A stretch of 64,000 nt of DNA, from assembly GCA_038248955.1 (NCBI GenBank), contig JBBRWW010000001.1, positions 1-64,000 of the forward strand. Reading direction: 5' to 3'. Numbering within the stretch: position 1 is the first letter of the stretch; every line of letters starts with the position of its first letter. The position numbers and the translations under genes were made by a program. Below, one piece after another: positions 16,413-25,337 of the stretch. The notes under the pieces are model-generated. The model made no database searches. It was given only the letters and a program-made list of their open reading frames with translations, and was not told the DNA's origin. The stretch comes from Lysobacter_K sp038248955 (GTDB lineage: Bacteria; Pseudomonadota; Gammaproteobacteria; Xanthomonadales; Xanthomonadaceae).

Positions 16413-17242
16413 ACCTCTGCGGATTCGAGGTCGGCCTCGACCGGCCGTTCTTCCTGATCGCCGGCCCGTGCGTGATCGAGTCGATGCAGTTGCAGCTCGA
16501 CACCGCCGGCGCGCTCAAGGAAATCACCGGTTCGCTCGGCATTCCCTTCATTTTCAAGTCGAGTTTCGACAAGGCCAATCGCACCTCCGGCACCAGCTTC
16601 CGCGGCCCGGGCGTGGCCGAGGGCCTGAAGGTGCTCAGCGAGGTGAAGCGCCAGCTCGGCGTGCCGGTGCTGACCGACGTGCACGAGTACACGCCGCTGG
16701 ACGAGGTCACCGCGGTCGTCGACGTGCTGCAGACACCGGCGTTCCTGTGCCGGCAGACCGACTTCATCCAGAAGGTCGCCAGCGCCGGCAAGCCGGTCAA
16801 CATCAAGAAGGGCCAGTTCCTGTCGCCGTGGGAGATGAAGCACGTCACCGCCAAGGCGCTGGCCACCGGCAACACCGCGATCATGGCCTGCGAACGCGGC
16901 GCCAGCTTCGGCTACAACAACCTGGTCAGCGACATGCGCTCGCTCAGCGTGATGCGCGACACCGGCTGCCCGGTGGTGTTCGACGCGACCCATTCGGTGC
17001 AGCTGCCCGGCGGCATGGACGGCAAGTCCGGCGGCCAGCGCGAGTTCGTGCCGGTGCTGTCGCGCGCGGCGATGGCGGTCGGCATCGCCGGCATCTTCAT
17101 GGAAACCCATCCCGATCCCGACAAGGCCTTGTCCGATGGCCCGAACGCCTGGCCGCTGGGCAGGATGCGTGCGCTACTGGAAACGCTGATGGCGCTGGAC
17201 GAAGTGACCAAGCGCAACGGCTTCCTGGAATCGGGCATGTAA
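16409..17242 (+). CDS. kdsA: 3-deoxy-8-phosphooctulonate synthase (Kdo-8-P synthase)
   Basis: A 277-residue DAHP-synthase I/KDSA family enzyme. Motifs: FFLIAGPCVIES, FKSSFDKANRTS (PEP and arabinose-5-phosphate binding), GQFLSPWEMKHV, FDATHSVQLPGG and METHPDPDKALSDGPNAWPL. It condenses arabinose-5-phosphate with PEP to Kdo-8-P for lipopolysaccharide core synthesis. The start ATG at 16409 begins MNLCGFEVGLD; a GTG at 16382 would add nine basic residues and is not preferred. Confidence 0.96.
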   Translation: MNLCGFEVGLDRPFFLIAGPCVIESMQLQLDTAGALKEITGSLGIPFIFKSSFDKANRTSGTSFRGPGVAEGLKVLSEVKRQLGVPVLTDVHEYTPLDEVTAVVDVLQTPAFLCRQTDFIQKVASAGKPVNIKKGQFLSPWEMKHVTAKALATGNTAIMACERGASFGYNNLVSDMRSLSVMRDTGCPVVFDATHSVQLPGGMDGKSGGQREFVPVLSRAAMAVGIAGIFMETHPDPDKALSDGPNAWPLGRMRALLETLMALDEVTKRNGFLESGM

Positions 17243-17344
17243 CCCGCGTTTATGTAACCCGCCTGTGCCCGCGCGAAAAACCCCTGAACCTGCAACGCCT
17301 GCTGTAGCCCGCAACATCCTCCTGAAACGGAACGTCAGACCACG

Positions 17345-18631
17345 ATGACCACGATCGCCAAGATCCACGCCCGCGAAATCCTCGACTCCCGCGGCAATCC
17401 CACGCTTGAAGCGGAGGTCACGCTTGCCGACGGCAGCTTTGGCCGCGCGATGGTGCCGTCTGGCGCGTCGACCGGCAGCAAGGAGGCGGTCGAACTGCGC
17501 GACGGTGACAAGACCCGCTATCTGGGCAAGGGCGTGCGCAAGGCGGTCGAAAACGTCAACACCACGATCGCCGCGACGCTGACCGGACTCGACGGTGCCG
17601 ACCAGGAGGGCCTTGACCGCCGCCTGATCGATCTCGATGGCACCGAGAACAAGGGCCGCCTCGGCGCCAATGCGCTGCTCGGGGTGTCGCTGGCCAACGC
17701 GCACGCGATGGCCGCCTCGAAGAAGATGCCGCTGTGGCAGCACCTGGCCAATGGCCGGCCGGTGTCGCTGCCGGTGCCGATGATGAACATCATCAATGGC
17801 GGCGCGCATGCCGACAACAACGTCGACATGCAGGAATTCATGGTGCTGCCGGTCGGATTCGACACGTTCGCCGAGTCACTGCGCGCGGGCGTGGAAGTCT
17901 TCCATGCGCTCAAGAGCGTGCTCAAGGGCCGCGGCCTGAGTACCGCGGTCGGCGACGAGGGTGGCTTCGCCCCGGACCTGCGCAGCAACGAGGAAGCGCT
18001 CGAGACGATCCTCGAGGCGATCGGCAAGGCGGGCTACAAGGCCGGCGAGGACATCCTGCTGGGCCTGGACGTCGCGGCCAGCGAGTTCCATGACAACGGC
18101 AAGTACAACCTCACCGGCGAAGGCAAGCGCCTGACCAGCGAGCAGTTCGTCGATTTCCTCGCCAGCTGGGCCGCGCAGTACCCGATCATCACGATCGAGG
18201 ACGGCATGGATGAGGGCGACTGGTCTGGCTGGAAGCTGCTCACCGAACGGCTCGGCAACAAGCTGCAGCTGGTCGGCGACGACATCTTCGTCACCAACCC
18301 GCGCATCTTCCAGCAGGGCATCGACCAGCAGATCGCCAACGCGATCCTGATCAAGGTCAACCAGATCGGCACCCTGACCGAAACGCTGCAGGCCATCGCC
18401 ATGGCCGATGCTGCCGGCTATGCCGCGATCATTTCGCACCGCTCCGGCGAAACCGAGGACACCACGATCGCCGACCTCGCGGTGGCGACCACGGCGACCC
18501 AGATCAAGACCGGCTCGCTGTGCCGCAGCGACCGCGTCGCCAAGTACAACCAGCTGCTGCGCATCGAAGAGCAACTCGGCGCCGGAGCCCGCTATGCCGG
18601 TCGCGATGCGTTCGTGTCGCTGAAGCGCTGA
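17345..18631 (+). CDS. eno: Enolase
   Basis: A 428-residue phosphopyruvate hydratase of full length. It has the N-terminal IHAREILDSRGNPT, the GASTGSKEAVELRD loop, VGDEGGFAPDL, TIEDGMDEGDW, the metal ligand region GDDIFVTN, and SHRSGETEDTTIADLAV near the C-terminus. It converts 2-phosphoglycerate to PEP and may also join the RNA degradosome. It lies 102 bases after kdsA and only 14 bases ahead of ftsB, the usual order in xanthomonads. Confidence 0.98.
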   Translation: MTTIAKIHAREILDSRGNPTLEAEVTLADGSFGRAMVPSGASTGSKEAVELRDGDKTRYLGKGVRKAVENVNTTIAATLTGLDGADQEGLDRRLIDLDGTENKGRLGANALLGVSLANAHAMAASKKMPLWQHLANGRPVSLPVPMMNIINGGAHADNNVDMQEFMVLPVGFDTFAESLRAGVEVFHALKSVLKGRGLSTAVGDEGGFAPDLRSNEEALETILEAIGKAGYKAGEDILLGLDVAASEFHDNGKYNLTGEGKRLTSEQFVDFLASWAAQYPIITIEDGMDEGDWSGWKLLTERLGNKLQLVGDDIFVTNPRIFQQGIDQQIANAILIKVNQIGTLTETLQAIAMADAAGYAAIISHRSGETEDTTIADLAVATTATQIKTGSLCRSDRVAKYNQLLRIEEQLGAGARYAGRDAFVSLKR

Positions 18632-18645
18632 CGGGCACCGGCCGA

Positions 18646-18981
18646 ATGCGCGCGATGGGACTGCTGTTGGCGGCGCTGGTCGCGGTGCTGGCGCTGCTGC
18701 AGTTCCGGCTGTGGATGGGGCAGGGCGGCTATCGCTCCGTCGCCGCCCTGCAGGCGCAGGTGCAGCAGCAGACCCGCGAAAACGCCGGGCTTGAACAGCG
18801 CAACGCGGCATTGGCGGCCGAGGTCGAGGACCTGAAATCCGGAGAGGCGGCGGTCGAGGAGCGCGCGCGTAGCGAACTGGGCATGATCAAGCCCGGCGAA
18901 ACGTTCTACCGCGTGGTTGGGACCGGTGACGCACCCGTGGCCAACCCCGGCCCCGCCGCAGGCGCCGGCACATCGCCGTGA
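18646..18981 (+). CDS. ftsB: Cell division protein FtsB
   Basis: A 111-residue bitopic protein. An N-terminal transmembrane segment (residues 4-22, LLLAALVAVLALLQFRLW) is followed by a coiled coil (LQAQVQQQTRENAGLEQRNAALAAEVEDLK) and the FtsB-type EERARSELGMIKPGE box, then a proline/alanine tail. FtsB forms the FtsQLB complex that activates septal wall synthesis. The start ATG is 14 bases behind eno; its stop overlaps the ispD GTG start (GTGA). Confidence 0.93.
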   Translation: MRAMGLLLAALVAVLALLQFRLWMGQGGYRSVAALQAQVQQQTRENAGLEQRNAALAAEVEDLKSGEAAVEERARSELGMIKPGETFYRVVGTGDAPVANPGPAAGAGTSP

Positions 18982-19703
18982 CCACCGTGATTTCGGCGTC
19001 GCCGGAGCTGGGCGCGGCGGACATCTGGGCGGTGCTGCCGGCCGCTGGCCGTGGCACCCGCTTTGGTGGCGACACGCCAAAGCAATACCTCCTAGCCGGC
19101 GGCCAGCTGCTGATCGCCCATGCGCTGGACGCGCTGCTCGCGCACCCGCGCATCGCCGGCGCGGTGGTCGCGCTGGCCGCCGATGACGCGCGCTGGCCGG
19201 GCTGGACCAGCCGTCACGGCAAGCCGGTGGTGCGCTGCGATGGCGGCGCCGAGCGCGCGGACTCGGTGCTGGCGGCGCTACGCATGGTGCCGGCCGATCC
19301 GGGCCACGATCCGCTGGTGCTGGTGCACGACGCCGCACGCCCGAATCTGCACCGCGACGACCTCGATCGCCTGATCGCCGCCGCCGAGGCCAGCGCCGGT
19401 GGAGCGATCCTCGCCGCGCCGGTACGCGACACCCTCAAGCGCGCCGACGCGGAGACGCGCGTCATTGCGACGGAACCACGCGCGGGCCTGTGGCGCGCGC
19501 TCACGCCGCAGGCCTTCCGTCGCGCCGTGCTGATCGCCGCACTGGAACGCGCGCACGCCGACGGCGTCCGTGTCACCGACGAATCGATGGCCATCGAGCG
19601 CACTGGCGCGCACCCGCGCCTGGTCGAAGGTCGCGAAGACAACCTGAAAGTCACCACTCCTGCCGACCTCGCCCTGGTCGACCACCTGCTGAGCATTCGA
19701 TGA
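18978..19703 (+). CDS. ispD: 2-C-methyl-D-erythritol 4-phosphate cytidylyltransferase
   Basis: A 241-residue nucleotidyltransferase with IspD motifs: WAVLPAAGRGTRFGGDTPKQY at the N-terminus, LVHDAARPN, and TDESMAIE near residue 200. It transfers CMP from CTP to MEP in the non-mevalonate isoprenoid pathway. The GTG start at 18978 overlaps the ftsB stop. The first 14 residues form an extra N-terminal stretch before the fold. The stop overlaps ispF, so the two successive MEP-pathway enzymes are coupled. Confidence 0.95.
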   Translation: MTTVISASPELGAADIWAVLPAAGRGTRFGGDTPKQYLLAGGQLLIAHALDALLAHPRIAGAVVALAADDARWPGWTSRHGKPVVRCDGGAERADSVLAALRMVPADPGHDPLVLVHDAARPNLHRDDLDRLIAAAEASAGGAILAAPVRDTLKRADAETRVIATEPRAGLWRALTPQAFRRAVLIAALERAHADGVRVTDESMAIERTGAHPRLVEGREDNLKVTTPADLALVDHLLSIR

Positions 19704-20215
19704 ACCGAACCCCGACCGCACCTCCTCCGGCGTTGCCGCGCATCCGCATCGGACAGGGCTATGACGTGCACGCGTTCGGCGAGGGCGACCATGTGATGCT
19801 CGGTGGCGTGTGCGTGCCGCACGACCGGGGTGTGCTGGCGCATTCCGATGGCGACGTCGTGATCCATGCCCTGTGCGACGCCATGCTCGGAGCGCTGGCG
19901 CTGGGCGATATCGGCCGGCATTTCCCGCCTTCGGACCTGCAGTGGCAGGGCGCCGACAGCCGCACATTCCTGCGCCACTGCCATGGCTTGCTCGCAACGC
20001 GCGGCTGGCGGGTGGGCAATGTCGACATCACGGTCGTCTGTGAACTCCCCAAGGTTGGTCCACATGCGCTGGCGATGCGCGAACTGCTCGCAGCCGAGCT
20101 CGCGGTGCCGCTGGACGCGGTCAGCATCAAGGCGACCACCACCGAGAAGCTCGGGCTTACCGGGCGTGGCGAAGGCATCGCCGCGACCGCCGTATGCCTG
20201 CTGGTCGCCGCATGA
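19700..20215 (+). CDS. ispF: 2-C-methyl-D-erythritol 2,4-cyclodiphosphate synthase
   Basis: A 171-residue IspF trimer subunit. The metal-binding GQGYDVHAFGEGD (D22, H24) starts the fold, followed by GGVCVPHDRGVLAHSDGDVVIHALCDAMLGA, DIGRHFP and KATTTEKLGLTGRGEGI. It cyclises CDP-ME-2-phosphate to MEcPP. The ATGA overlap with ispD defines the start and places about 14 proline-rich residues before the conserved core. The stop in turn overlaps the truD start. Confidence 0.96.
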   Translation: MNRTPTAPPPALPRIRIGQGYDVHAFGEGDHVMLGGVCVPHDRGVLAHSDGDVVIHALCDAMLGALALGDIGRHFPPSDLQWQGADSRTFLRHCHGLLATRGWRVGNVDITVVCELPKVGPHALAMRELLAAELAVPLDAVSIKATTTEKLGLTGRGEGIAATAVCLLVAA

Positions 20216-21276
20216 GCACGCCCGACGGCGGCGGCCTGCCGCGCGCGGCGGGCGCGGCGGTGCTGGCGGCGCGGATCCGCACCACTGCCGAGGACTTCTT
20301 CGTCGAGGAGATGCCCGGCTTCGAGCCCAGTGGCAGCGGCGAGCACCTGCTTCTGACGGTCGAGAAGCGCGGCATGAACACCGCGTTCGCCGCCAGGCGC
20401 ATCGCCCAATGGGCCGGTGTCGGCGAGGTGGCGATCGGCTACGCCGGCATGAAGGACCGCCACGCCGTGACCCGCCAGCGCTTCAGCGTGCACCTGCCCA
20501 AGCGCGTGGCGCCTGACCTCGATGGGCTCCAGGACGGTGACCTGACGGTGATCGACCACCAGTGGCACGCGCGCAAGCTGCCGCGCGGCGCGCTTGCCGG
20601 CAACCGCTTCGTGCTGGCGCTGCGCGAGGTGCGCGGCGATCGCGATGCCATCGAGTCGCGCCTGCAGGCGATCGCCGCGCATGGCGTGCCCAACTATTTC
20701 GGCGAGCAGCGCTTCGGCCGCGAGGGCGACAACGTCGCCAATGCGCTGGCCATGTTCGCCGGCCGCCGGATGCGCCGTGAACAGCGCAGCGTGCTGCTGT
20801 CGGCGGCGCGCTCGGAGTTGTTCAACCGGGTACTCGCCGCGCGTGTCGACGCGGGCACCTGGAACCAGCCACTGGTCGGCGAGGTATGGATGCTCGACGG
20901 CAGCCGCAGCGTGTTCGGCCCCGAACCATTCGATGCCACCCTGGCCGATCGCCTGGCGGCGTTCGACATCCACCCCAGTGGACCGCTGTGGGGACGCGGC
21001 GAGCTGCGCAGCCGCGAGCAGGCCGCCGATGTCGAACGGGCGGCGCTGGCGGGCGACGAAGCCGAGGCATTGCGGCTCGGGCTGGAAAGCGCCGGGCTCA
21101 ACCAGGAGCGCCGTGGCCTGCGCTTGCGGCCGACGGATCTGGCGTGGCGCTGGCTGGGGGACGATGCCCTGGAACTGGCTTTTTCGTTGCCGCCAGGGGC
21201 CTATGCCACGGTCGTATTGTCGGAACTGGGCGAAATCCGCTCCACCGGCGCGGCGATGGGTCTGGCGCCTGAGTAG
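20212..21276 (+). CDS. truD: tRNA pseudouridine(13) synthase
   Basis: A 354-residue TruD-family enzyme. The catalytic aspartate lies in GYAGMKDRHAVTRQ (D82). The N-terminus has the TAEDFFVEEMPGFEPSGSGEHL pattern, and the inserted TruD domain shows GVPNYFGEQRFGREGDN. It isomerises U13 of tRNA-Glu. The ATG at 20212 overlaps the ispF stop; an in-frame upstream start inside ispF is less likely. This is the last member of the overlapping ftsB-ispD-ispF-truD chain. Confidence 0.95.
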   Translation: MSTPDGGGLPRAAGAAVLAARIRTTAEDFFVEEMPGFEPSGSGEHLLLTVEKRGMNTAFAARRIAQWAGVGEVAIGYAGMKDRHAVTRQRFSVHLPKRVAPDLDGLQDGDLTVIDHQWHARKLPRGALAGNRFVLALREVRGDRDAIESRLQAIAAHGVPNYFGEQRFGREGDNVANALAMFAGRRMRREQRSVLLSAARSELFNRVLAARVDAGTWNQPLVGEVWMLDGSRSVFGPEPFDATLADRLAAFDIHPSGPLWGRGELRSREQAADVERAALAGDEAEALRLGLESAGLNQERRGLRLRPTDLAWRWLGDDALELAFSLPPGAYATVVLSELGEIRSTGAAMGLAPE

Positions 21277-21407
21277 ACCGCTGGTCGGAAAGCGGACGGC
21301 GGCACTGGAAGCACCAATTCGCCGGCGTATAAGCGCAGGTGATGCCCGGCATCGGCCCGGACGTCGGCGTTCCCACCTCATGGGGGCGCATTCCGGAGGG
21401 CGTCGTC

Positions 21408-21641
21408 ATGAACACATCCATCAGTACCGCGATCCTGTCGTTGGCGGTGGCGGGCTTGGCAGGTTGTGCAGGGATGCAGCAGAAGGCGGAGGCTGCCTAC
21501 GTCGCGCCGCAGCGCGCGCCTTCAGTCATGGACAAGGACCAGGTCTACATGGCGACGGTCGAGCGGATCGCCCGCCGCCGCGGTATCGAGGTGGTGTGGG
21601 TCAACGTGCCGCGCAAGCCGCTCGCCCGACGCGAGGACTGA
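21408..21641 (+). CDS. Small lipoprotein of unknown function
   Basis: A 77-residue protein with a short signal sequence and lipobox LAGC (cysteine near residue 19), followed by a hydrophilic region with AYVAPQRAPSVMDKDQVY and a basic VWVNVPRKP end. The ATG at 21408 has a strong GGAGGG at 21395-21400. The mature part is about 58 residues with no catalytic motif; the family is not recognised. It stands 131 bases after truD and converges with the Smr gene. Confidence 0.7.
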   Translation: MNTSISTAILSLAVAGLAGCAGMQQKAEAAYVAPQRAPSVMDKDQVYMATVERIARRRGIEVVWVNVPRKPLARRED

Positions 21642-21660
21642 CGCGAGGATCGAGGTTGAT

Positions 21661-22227
21661 TCATGGCCGCCGTTGCGGGGCGAGCAGCACCAGTACCACG
21701 CCCGTGCCGCCTTGCGCAGCGGGCGCGGAATGGAAGGCGAGGATGTCGGCCCGGTGCCGCAGCAGCCGGTCGACGAGGTTCTTGAGCACCGGCGCGCCGC
21801 TGCTGCCGATACATTCGCTCGGGTGCAGGCCCTTGCCGTGGATCACCCGCACGCAGGCATGGCCGTGCAGGCGCGCCTCGCCGAGGAAGCCGCGCAGCAG
21901 GAGTTCCGCGGTGCGGGCGTCGGCGCCGTGCAGGTCCAGTTCGTCCTGCGCCGCGATTTCGCCGCGCTTGAGGCGCTGAAGTACCCGCGCAGGCACCGAG
22001 TCCCGCCGGTAGGTGAGCGCGTCGCCGGCTTCCAGCAGGCTGGCATCGAGGGCATGACGGAATTCGTCGCGTGCCGCCGCCTCGTCGCGTTCAGCCATGC
22101 GGGCACGCGGTTTGGGCTTGGGCGGTCCGGGAGGAGGAGCTATCTCGCGCAGGCGCCGCACTGGACCGACCGCCTCGCGGAACAGGTCCTGGTCGTCCTT
22201 TTCGTCAGTGTCGCGGGCGCCCGTCAC
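21661..22227 (-). CDS. Smr-domain protein
   Basis: A protein of about 188 residues whose C-terminal half is an Smr domain: LDLHGADARTAELLLRGFL gives the conserved LDLHG, and VRVIHGKGLHP gives the HGKG loop, followed by a region matching the domain's end. Smr domains of this stand-alone type (SmrA/YdaL-like) often have endonuclease activity on DNA or RNA. The N-terminal part is charged and proline-rich. The GTG at 22227 is chosen; an ATG at 22299 would add 24 residues with atypical codon use. It is divergent from surE. Confidence 0.8.
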   Translation of the reverse strand: MTGARDTDEKDDQDLFREAVGPVRRLREIAPPPGPPKPKPRARMAERDEAAARDEFRHALDASLLEAGDALTYRRDSVPARVLQRLKRGEIAAQDELDLHGADARTAELLLRGFLGEARLHGHACVRVIHGKGLHPSECIGSSGAPVLKNLVDRLLRHRADILAFHSAPAAQGGTGVVLVLLAPQRRP

Positions 22228-22397
22228 CGCCCCAGCGTACCGGGCGCGGCTGGCAACGCAAGCCGCAGGATTACCGCCTGGCAGCGCAAAAATCGCCATC
22301 GGCGGGCGAGACCGAAAATCGCATCGGCTATCATGGCCCCGCCTCGGTGGAACCGTCCGCCGCGATCCTCACCACTCATGGCGGCGCAAGGGAGTTC

Positions 22398-23201
22398 ATG
22401 CGAGTTCTGGTCAGCAACGACGACGGTGTCGACGCACCTGGTATCCGGATCCTTGCCGAAGGGCTGCGCGCCGCCGGCCACGAGGTGCTCGTGGTGGCGC
22501 CCGATCGCGACCGCTCCGGCGCCAGCAATTCGCTGACCCTGGACATGCCGGTGCGCGTGGTCAAACTCGATGCGTCGACGTGGCGCGTGCACGGCACGCC
22601 CACCGACTGCGTTCATGTCGCGATCACCGGCATGCTGGAGGTCGAGCCCGACCTGGTGGTGTCGGGCATCAACAACACCGCCAACCTGGGCGATGACCTG
22701 ATCTATTCGGGCACCGTCGCCGCGGCGATGGAGGGGCGGTTCCTCGGGTTGCCTGCGGTCGCGGTCTCCCTGGTCACCGCCGACCACGTCGGCAGGCACT
22801 ACGAGACCGCGGCGCGCGCGGCGGTCGAGATCATCGCCCGGCTCAAGGCCGAGCCGCTGCCAGCCGACACCATCCTCAACGTCAACGTGCCGGACCTGGC
22901 CTGGGACGATGTCGCGGGATTCGAGGTCACGCGACTGGGCAACCGCCATCGCGCCGAAGCCTGCACGCCGCAACGCGACCCCCGGGGCAGGCAATGGTGG
23001 TGGATCGGCGCGGCCGGCCGCGAGCAGGATGCCGGCGCCGGCACGGATTTCGACGCGGTGCGCCGCGGCTGCATCTCGATCACCCCGATCCACGTCGACC
23101 TGACGCGCTTCCAGGCCCTTGAGCAGGTAGCCAGCTGGGTCGATGGCCTGGCGGCGTCGCTGCGCCCACCGGCGTCGACCGCCATCGGCGACGCGTCGTG
23201 A
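22398..23201 (+). CDS. surE: 5'/3'-nucleotidase SurE
   Basis: A 267-residue survival protein E. The metal-binding N-terminus VLVSNDDGVDAPGI (D8, D9), VVAPDRDRSGASNSLT, the GTPTDCVH segment and SGINNTANLGDDLIYSGTVAAAMEG are all present. It is a metal-dependent phosphatase acting on nucleoside monophosphates. The ATG at 22398 has GGGAG upstream. Its stop overlaps the pcm start (GTGA), the same arrangement as surE-pcm in E. coli. Confidence 0.95.
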   Translation: MRVLVSNDDGVDAPGIRILAEGLRAAGHEVLVVAPDRDRSGASNSLTLDMPVRVVKLDASTWRVHGTPTDCVHVAITGMLEVEPDLVVSGINNTANLGDDLIYSGTVAAAMEGRFLGLPAVAVSLVTADHVGRHYETAARAAVEIIARLKAEPLPADTILNVNVPDLAWDDVAGFEVTRLGNRHRAEACTPQRDPRGRQWWWIGAAGREQDAGAGTDFDAVRRGCISITPIHVDLTRFQALEQVASWVDGLAASLRPPASTAIGDAS

Positions 23202-23890
23202 GCCTGCGCATGCGCCTGCAGCCGGAAGCGATCGGTTCCGGCCTCACCTCGCAACGGGTGCGCGACCGGCTGGTCGACCGCCTGCGCGCGGGCACCCATG
23301 AAGGCGGCGGCATCGTCGACGAGCGCGTCCTCAACGCGATCCGCACCGTGCCGCGCCACCTGTTCGTCGACGAGGCGTTGGCCACTCGCGCCTACGAAGA
23401 CACCGCGCTGCCCATAGGCCATGGCCAGACGATCTCGCAGCCGTGGGTCGTGGCCAAGATGACCGAAGCGCTGCTGGAAACCCATCCGCTCAAGGTGCTG
23501 GAAATCGGTACCGGCTCCGGTTACCAGGCCGCCGTGCTGGCCGCGCTCGGGCTGGAGGTGCACACGATCGAGCGCATCGGCGAACTACTGCGCACCGCGC
23601 GCAAGCGCTTCCGCCAGCTCGGCATGAACGTCCGCAGCAAGCACGACGATGGCCGCATCGGCTGGCCGGAGAACGGGCCGTTCGACGCGATCATCGTCAC
23701 CGCCGCGGCGCCGACGCTCGTCGACGCGCTGACCGCGCAGCTGGCGCCGGGCGGCTGCCTGATCGCGCCGGTCGGCGCTTCGTCGTCGCAATCGCTGCTC
23801 AGGCTGACCAAGGACGCCGATGGCCGGGTGTCGCAACAGGTGCTCGCGCCGGTGGTGTTCGTGCCGCTGCTGTCGGGGATGATCGATTGA
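23198..23890 (+). CDS. pcm: Protein-L-isoaspartate O-methyltransferase
   Basis: A 230-residue PIMT. The family block PRHLFVDEALATRAYEDTALPIGHGQTISQPWVV is followed by the SAM motif VLEIGTGSGYQAAVLA, then FDAIIVTAAAP and LAPGGCLIAPVG. It methylates isoaspartyl residues to start repair of aged proteins. The GTG start overlaps the surE stop. The N-terminus is slightly longer than in the E. coli enzyme. Confidence 0.95.
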   Translation: MSLRMRLQPEAIGSGLTSQRVRDRLVDRLRAGTHEGGGIVDERVLNAIRTVPRHLFVDEALATRAYEDTALPIGHGQTISQPWVVAKMTEALLETHPLKVLEIGTGSGYQAAVLAALGLEVHTIERIGELLRTARKRFRQLGMNVRSKHDDGRIGWPENGPFDAIIVTAAAPTLVDALTAQLAPGGCLIAPVGASSSQSLLRLTKDADGRVSQQVLAPVVFVPLLSGMID

Positions 23891-23909
23891 CGGCGCACGG
23901 GGAAACGCA

Positions 23910-24524
23910 TTGAAGCTATTTGGGCCTTTGTACGAACGCACCCTGGTCTGGTCGCGACACCGACGCGCGCCCGCGCTGTTGACCGGCCTGAGCTTCGCCG
24001 AGGCGGTGGTGTTCCCGGTGCCGCCGGAAGTGATGCTGGCGCCGATGTCGCTGTCGCAGCCCGACCGGGCCTTCTGGTTCGCGACGTTGAGCCTGCTGGG
24101 CTCGCTGGCGGGCGCCATGCTGGGCTACGCGCTCGGCCATTTCGCCTACGAACTGATCAAGCCGCTGTTCGCGGCGCTGGGCTGGATCGAACGGATCGAT
24201 GCCCAGGTCGCCTACCTGCGCGAGGTTGCCGCGCAGTCGCCGTGGAAGGCGTTCTGGATCCTGGTGATCGCCGGCTTCACGCCGATACCTTTGAAGGTCT
24301 TCACCTGGGCGGCCGGCATCGTCGGCGTGCCGTTCCTGCCGTTCATGGCCAGCATGGCCGTCGGCCGTGGCAAGCGCGTGTACCTCGTTGCGCTGGCGAT
24401 CCGCCTCGGCGGCGTGCGCGCGGAGGCGGCCCTGCGCCGCTTCATCGAACCGATCGGCTGGATGGCGATGGCGCTGCTCGGCGCGGCGGTGGCATGGCTG
24501 GTCTGGAGGGCGCAACAGGGATGA
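23910..24524 (+). CDS. yqaA: YqaA/DedA-like membrane protein
   Basis: A 204-residue inner-membrane protein of the SNARE-associated/VTT (DedA-like) superfamily. The N-terminal reentrant segment FAEAVVFPVPPEVMLAPM, GSLAGAMLGYALG, and a second reentrant FTPIPLKVFTWAAGI show the paired proline-containing loops of YqaA proteins; about four membrane segments are seen. The family is linked to lipid scrambling or envelope maintenance. TTG at 23910 is the only sensible start, with a GGGGAAA site upstream. The stop overlaps nlpD (ATGA). Confidence 0.85.
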   Translation: MKLFGPLYERTLVWSRHRRAPALLTGLSFAEAVVFPVPPEVMLAPMSLSQPDRAFWFATLSLLGSLAGAMLGYALGHFAYELIKPLFAALGWIERIDAQVAYLREVAAQSPWKAFWILVIAGFTPIPLKVFTWAAGIVGVPFLPFMASMAVGRGKRVYLVALAIRLGGVRAEAALRRFIEPIGWMAMALLGAAVAWLVWRAQQG

Positions 24525-25261
24525 GAAAATTGCGGATCATCGTGGCCAGCGCGTTGGCACTGTCCTTAATGGCGTGTTCCAGCGCCGTCGTGCGCGACGC
24601 CAACACCCGTGCAGCCAGCGTGGCCAAACCCGGCGCGACCACACTGGTTCAACGCGGTGACAACCTGTACCGCATCGCGACCAGCAACGGCATCGCGGTC
24701 GGCGATCTGGCCGCGTGGAATGGCATCCCGATGCCCTACACCATCTACCCGGGACAGCGCCTGCGCCTGTATCCGCAGGCCGCTGGCCATCGCGCCGACT
24801 CCGTGCACAGCTCCCCGGCCAGTGCTCCCAGCCGCCCTCGCACTGTTTCGGCCGCGCCCGCTGCCCCCGCCGCGGCGCCGCTCGCCAGCGGCGTCGCCTG
24901 GCGCTGGCCCGCGGACGGGCAACTGCTCAGCCGTTACGTCGCGGGCGAGCCCACCCGGCAAGGCGTCGACATCGCCGGCAGCGGCGGGTCGCCGGTGCGA
25001 GCCGCAGGAGACGGCGTGGTGGTGTATTCGGGCTCGGGCCTGGTCGGCTACGGGGAGTTGATCATCATCAAGCACAACGATGCCTGGTTGTCGGCCTACG
25101 GCCACAACCGCAATCGGCTGGTCAACGAAGGCCAGTTGGTGAAAGCCGGCCAGCAGATCGCGGAAATGGGCCGCAGTGGCGCCCCGCGGGACATGCTGCA
25201 CTTCGAGGTGCGGTACAACGGCAAGCCAGTCGACCCGCTGCAGTACCTGCCTGATCGCTGA
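24521..25261 (+). CDS. nlpD: NlpD-like lipoprotein (LysM plus degenerate M23 domain)
   Basis: A 246-residue lipoprotein. The lipobox is LMAC (C19), and a LysM peptidoglycan-binding domain covers about residues 43-85 (VQRGDNLYRIATSNGI). A proline/alanine linker leads to an M23 LytM domain (VDIAGSGGSPVRAAGDGVVVYSG, IIIKHND, LHFEVRYNGKPVDPLQYLPDR). The usual first zinc-ligand histidine before G-(V/I)-D-I-A is replaced (RQGVDIAG), as in NlpD/EnvC, which activate amidases rather than cut. It probably activates AmiC-type amidase at division. Unlike E. coli, no rpoS follows. Confidence 0.9.
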   Translation: MRKLRIIVASALALSLMACSSAVVRDANTRAASVAKPGATTLVQRGDNLYRIATSNGIAVGDLAAWNGIPMPYTIYPGQRLRLYPQAAGHRADSVHSSPASAPSRPRTVSAAPAAPAAAPLASGVAWRWPADGQLLSRYVAGEPTRQGVDIAGSGGSPVRAAGDGVVVYSGSGLVGYGELIIIKHNDAWLSAYGHNRNRLVNEGQLVKAGQQIAEMGRSGAPRDMLHFEVRYNGKPVDPLQYLPDR

Positions 25262-25337
25262 GCGCCGCCGCCTACCTGCCTGGTGCGTGGCGCGGAAACG
25301 GGGGGGCGGTGCCGGCGATGGCACCGTTGCCGCGCAT

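Noticed and set aside
14584..16884. A minus-strand open frame of about 766 codons over pyrG and kdsA
   Set aside because: It covers two intact essential genes on the other strand and its translation resembles no protein family.
17238..17265. Direct repeat TATGTAACCCGC-like behind kdsA
   Set aside because: Two short partial copies only, with no larger repeat family or mobile-element context visible.
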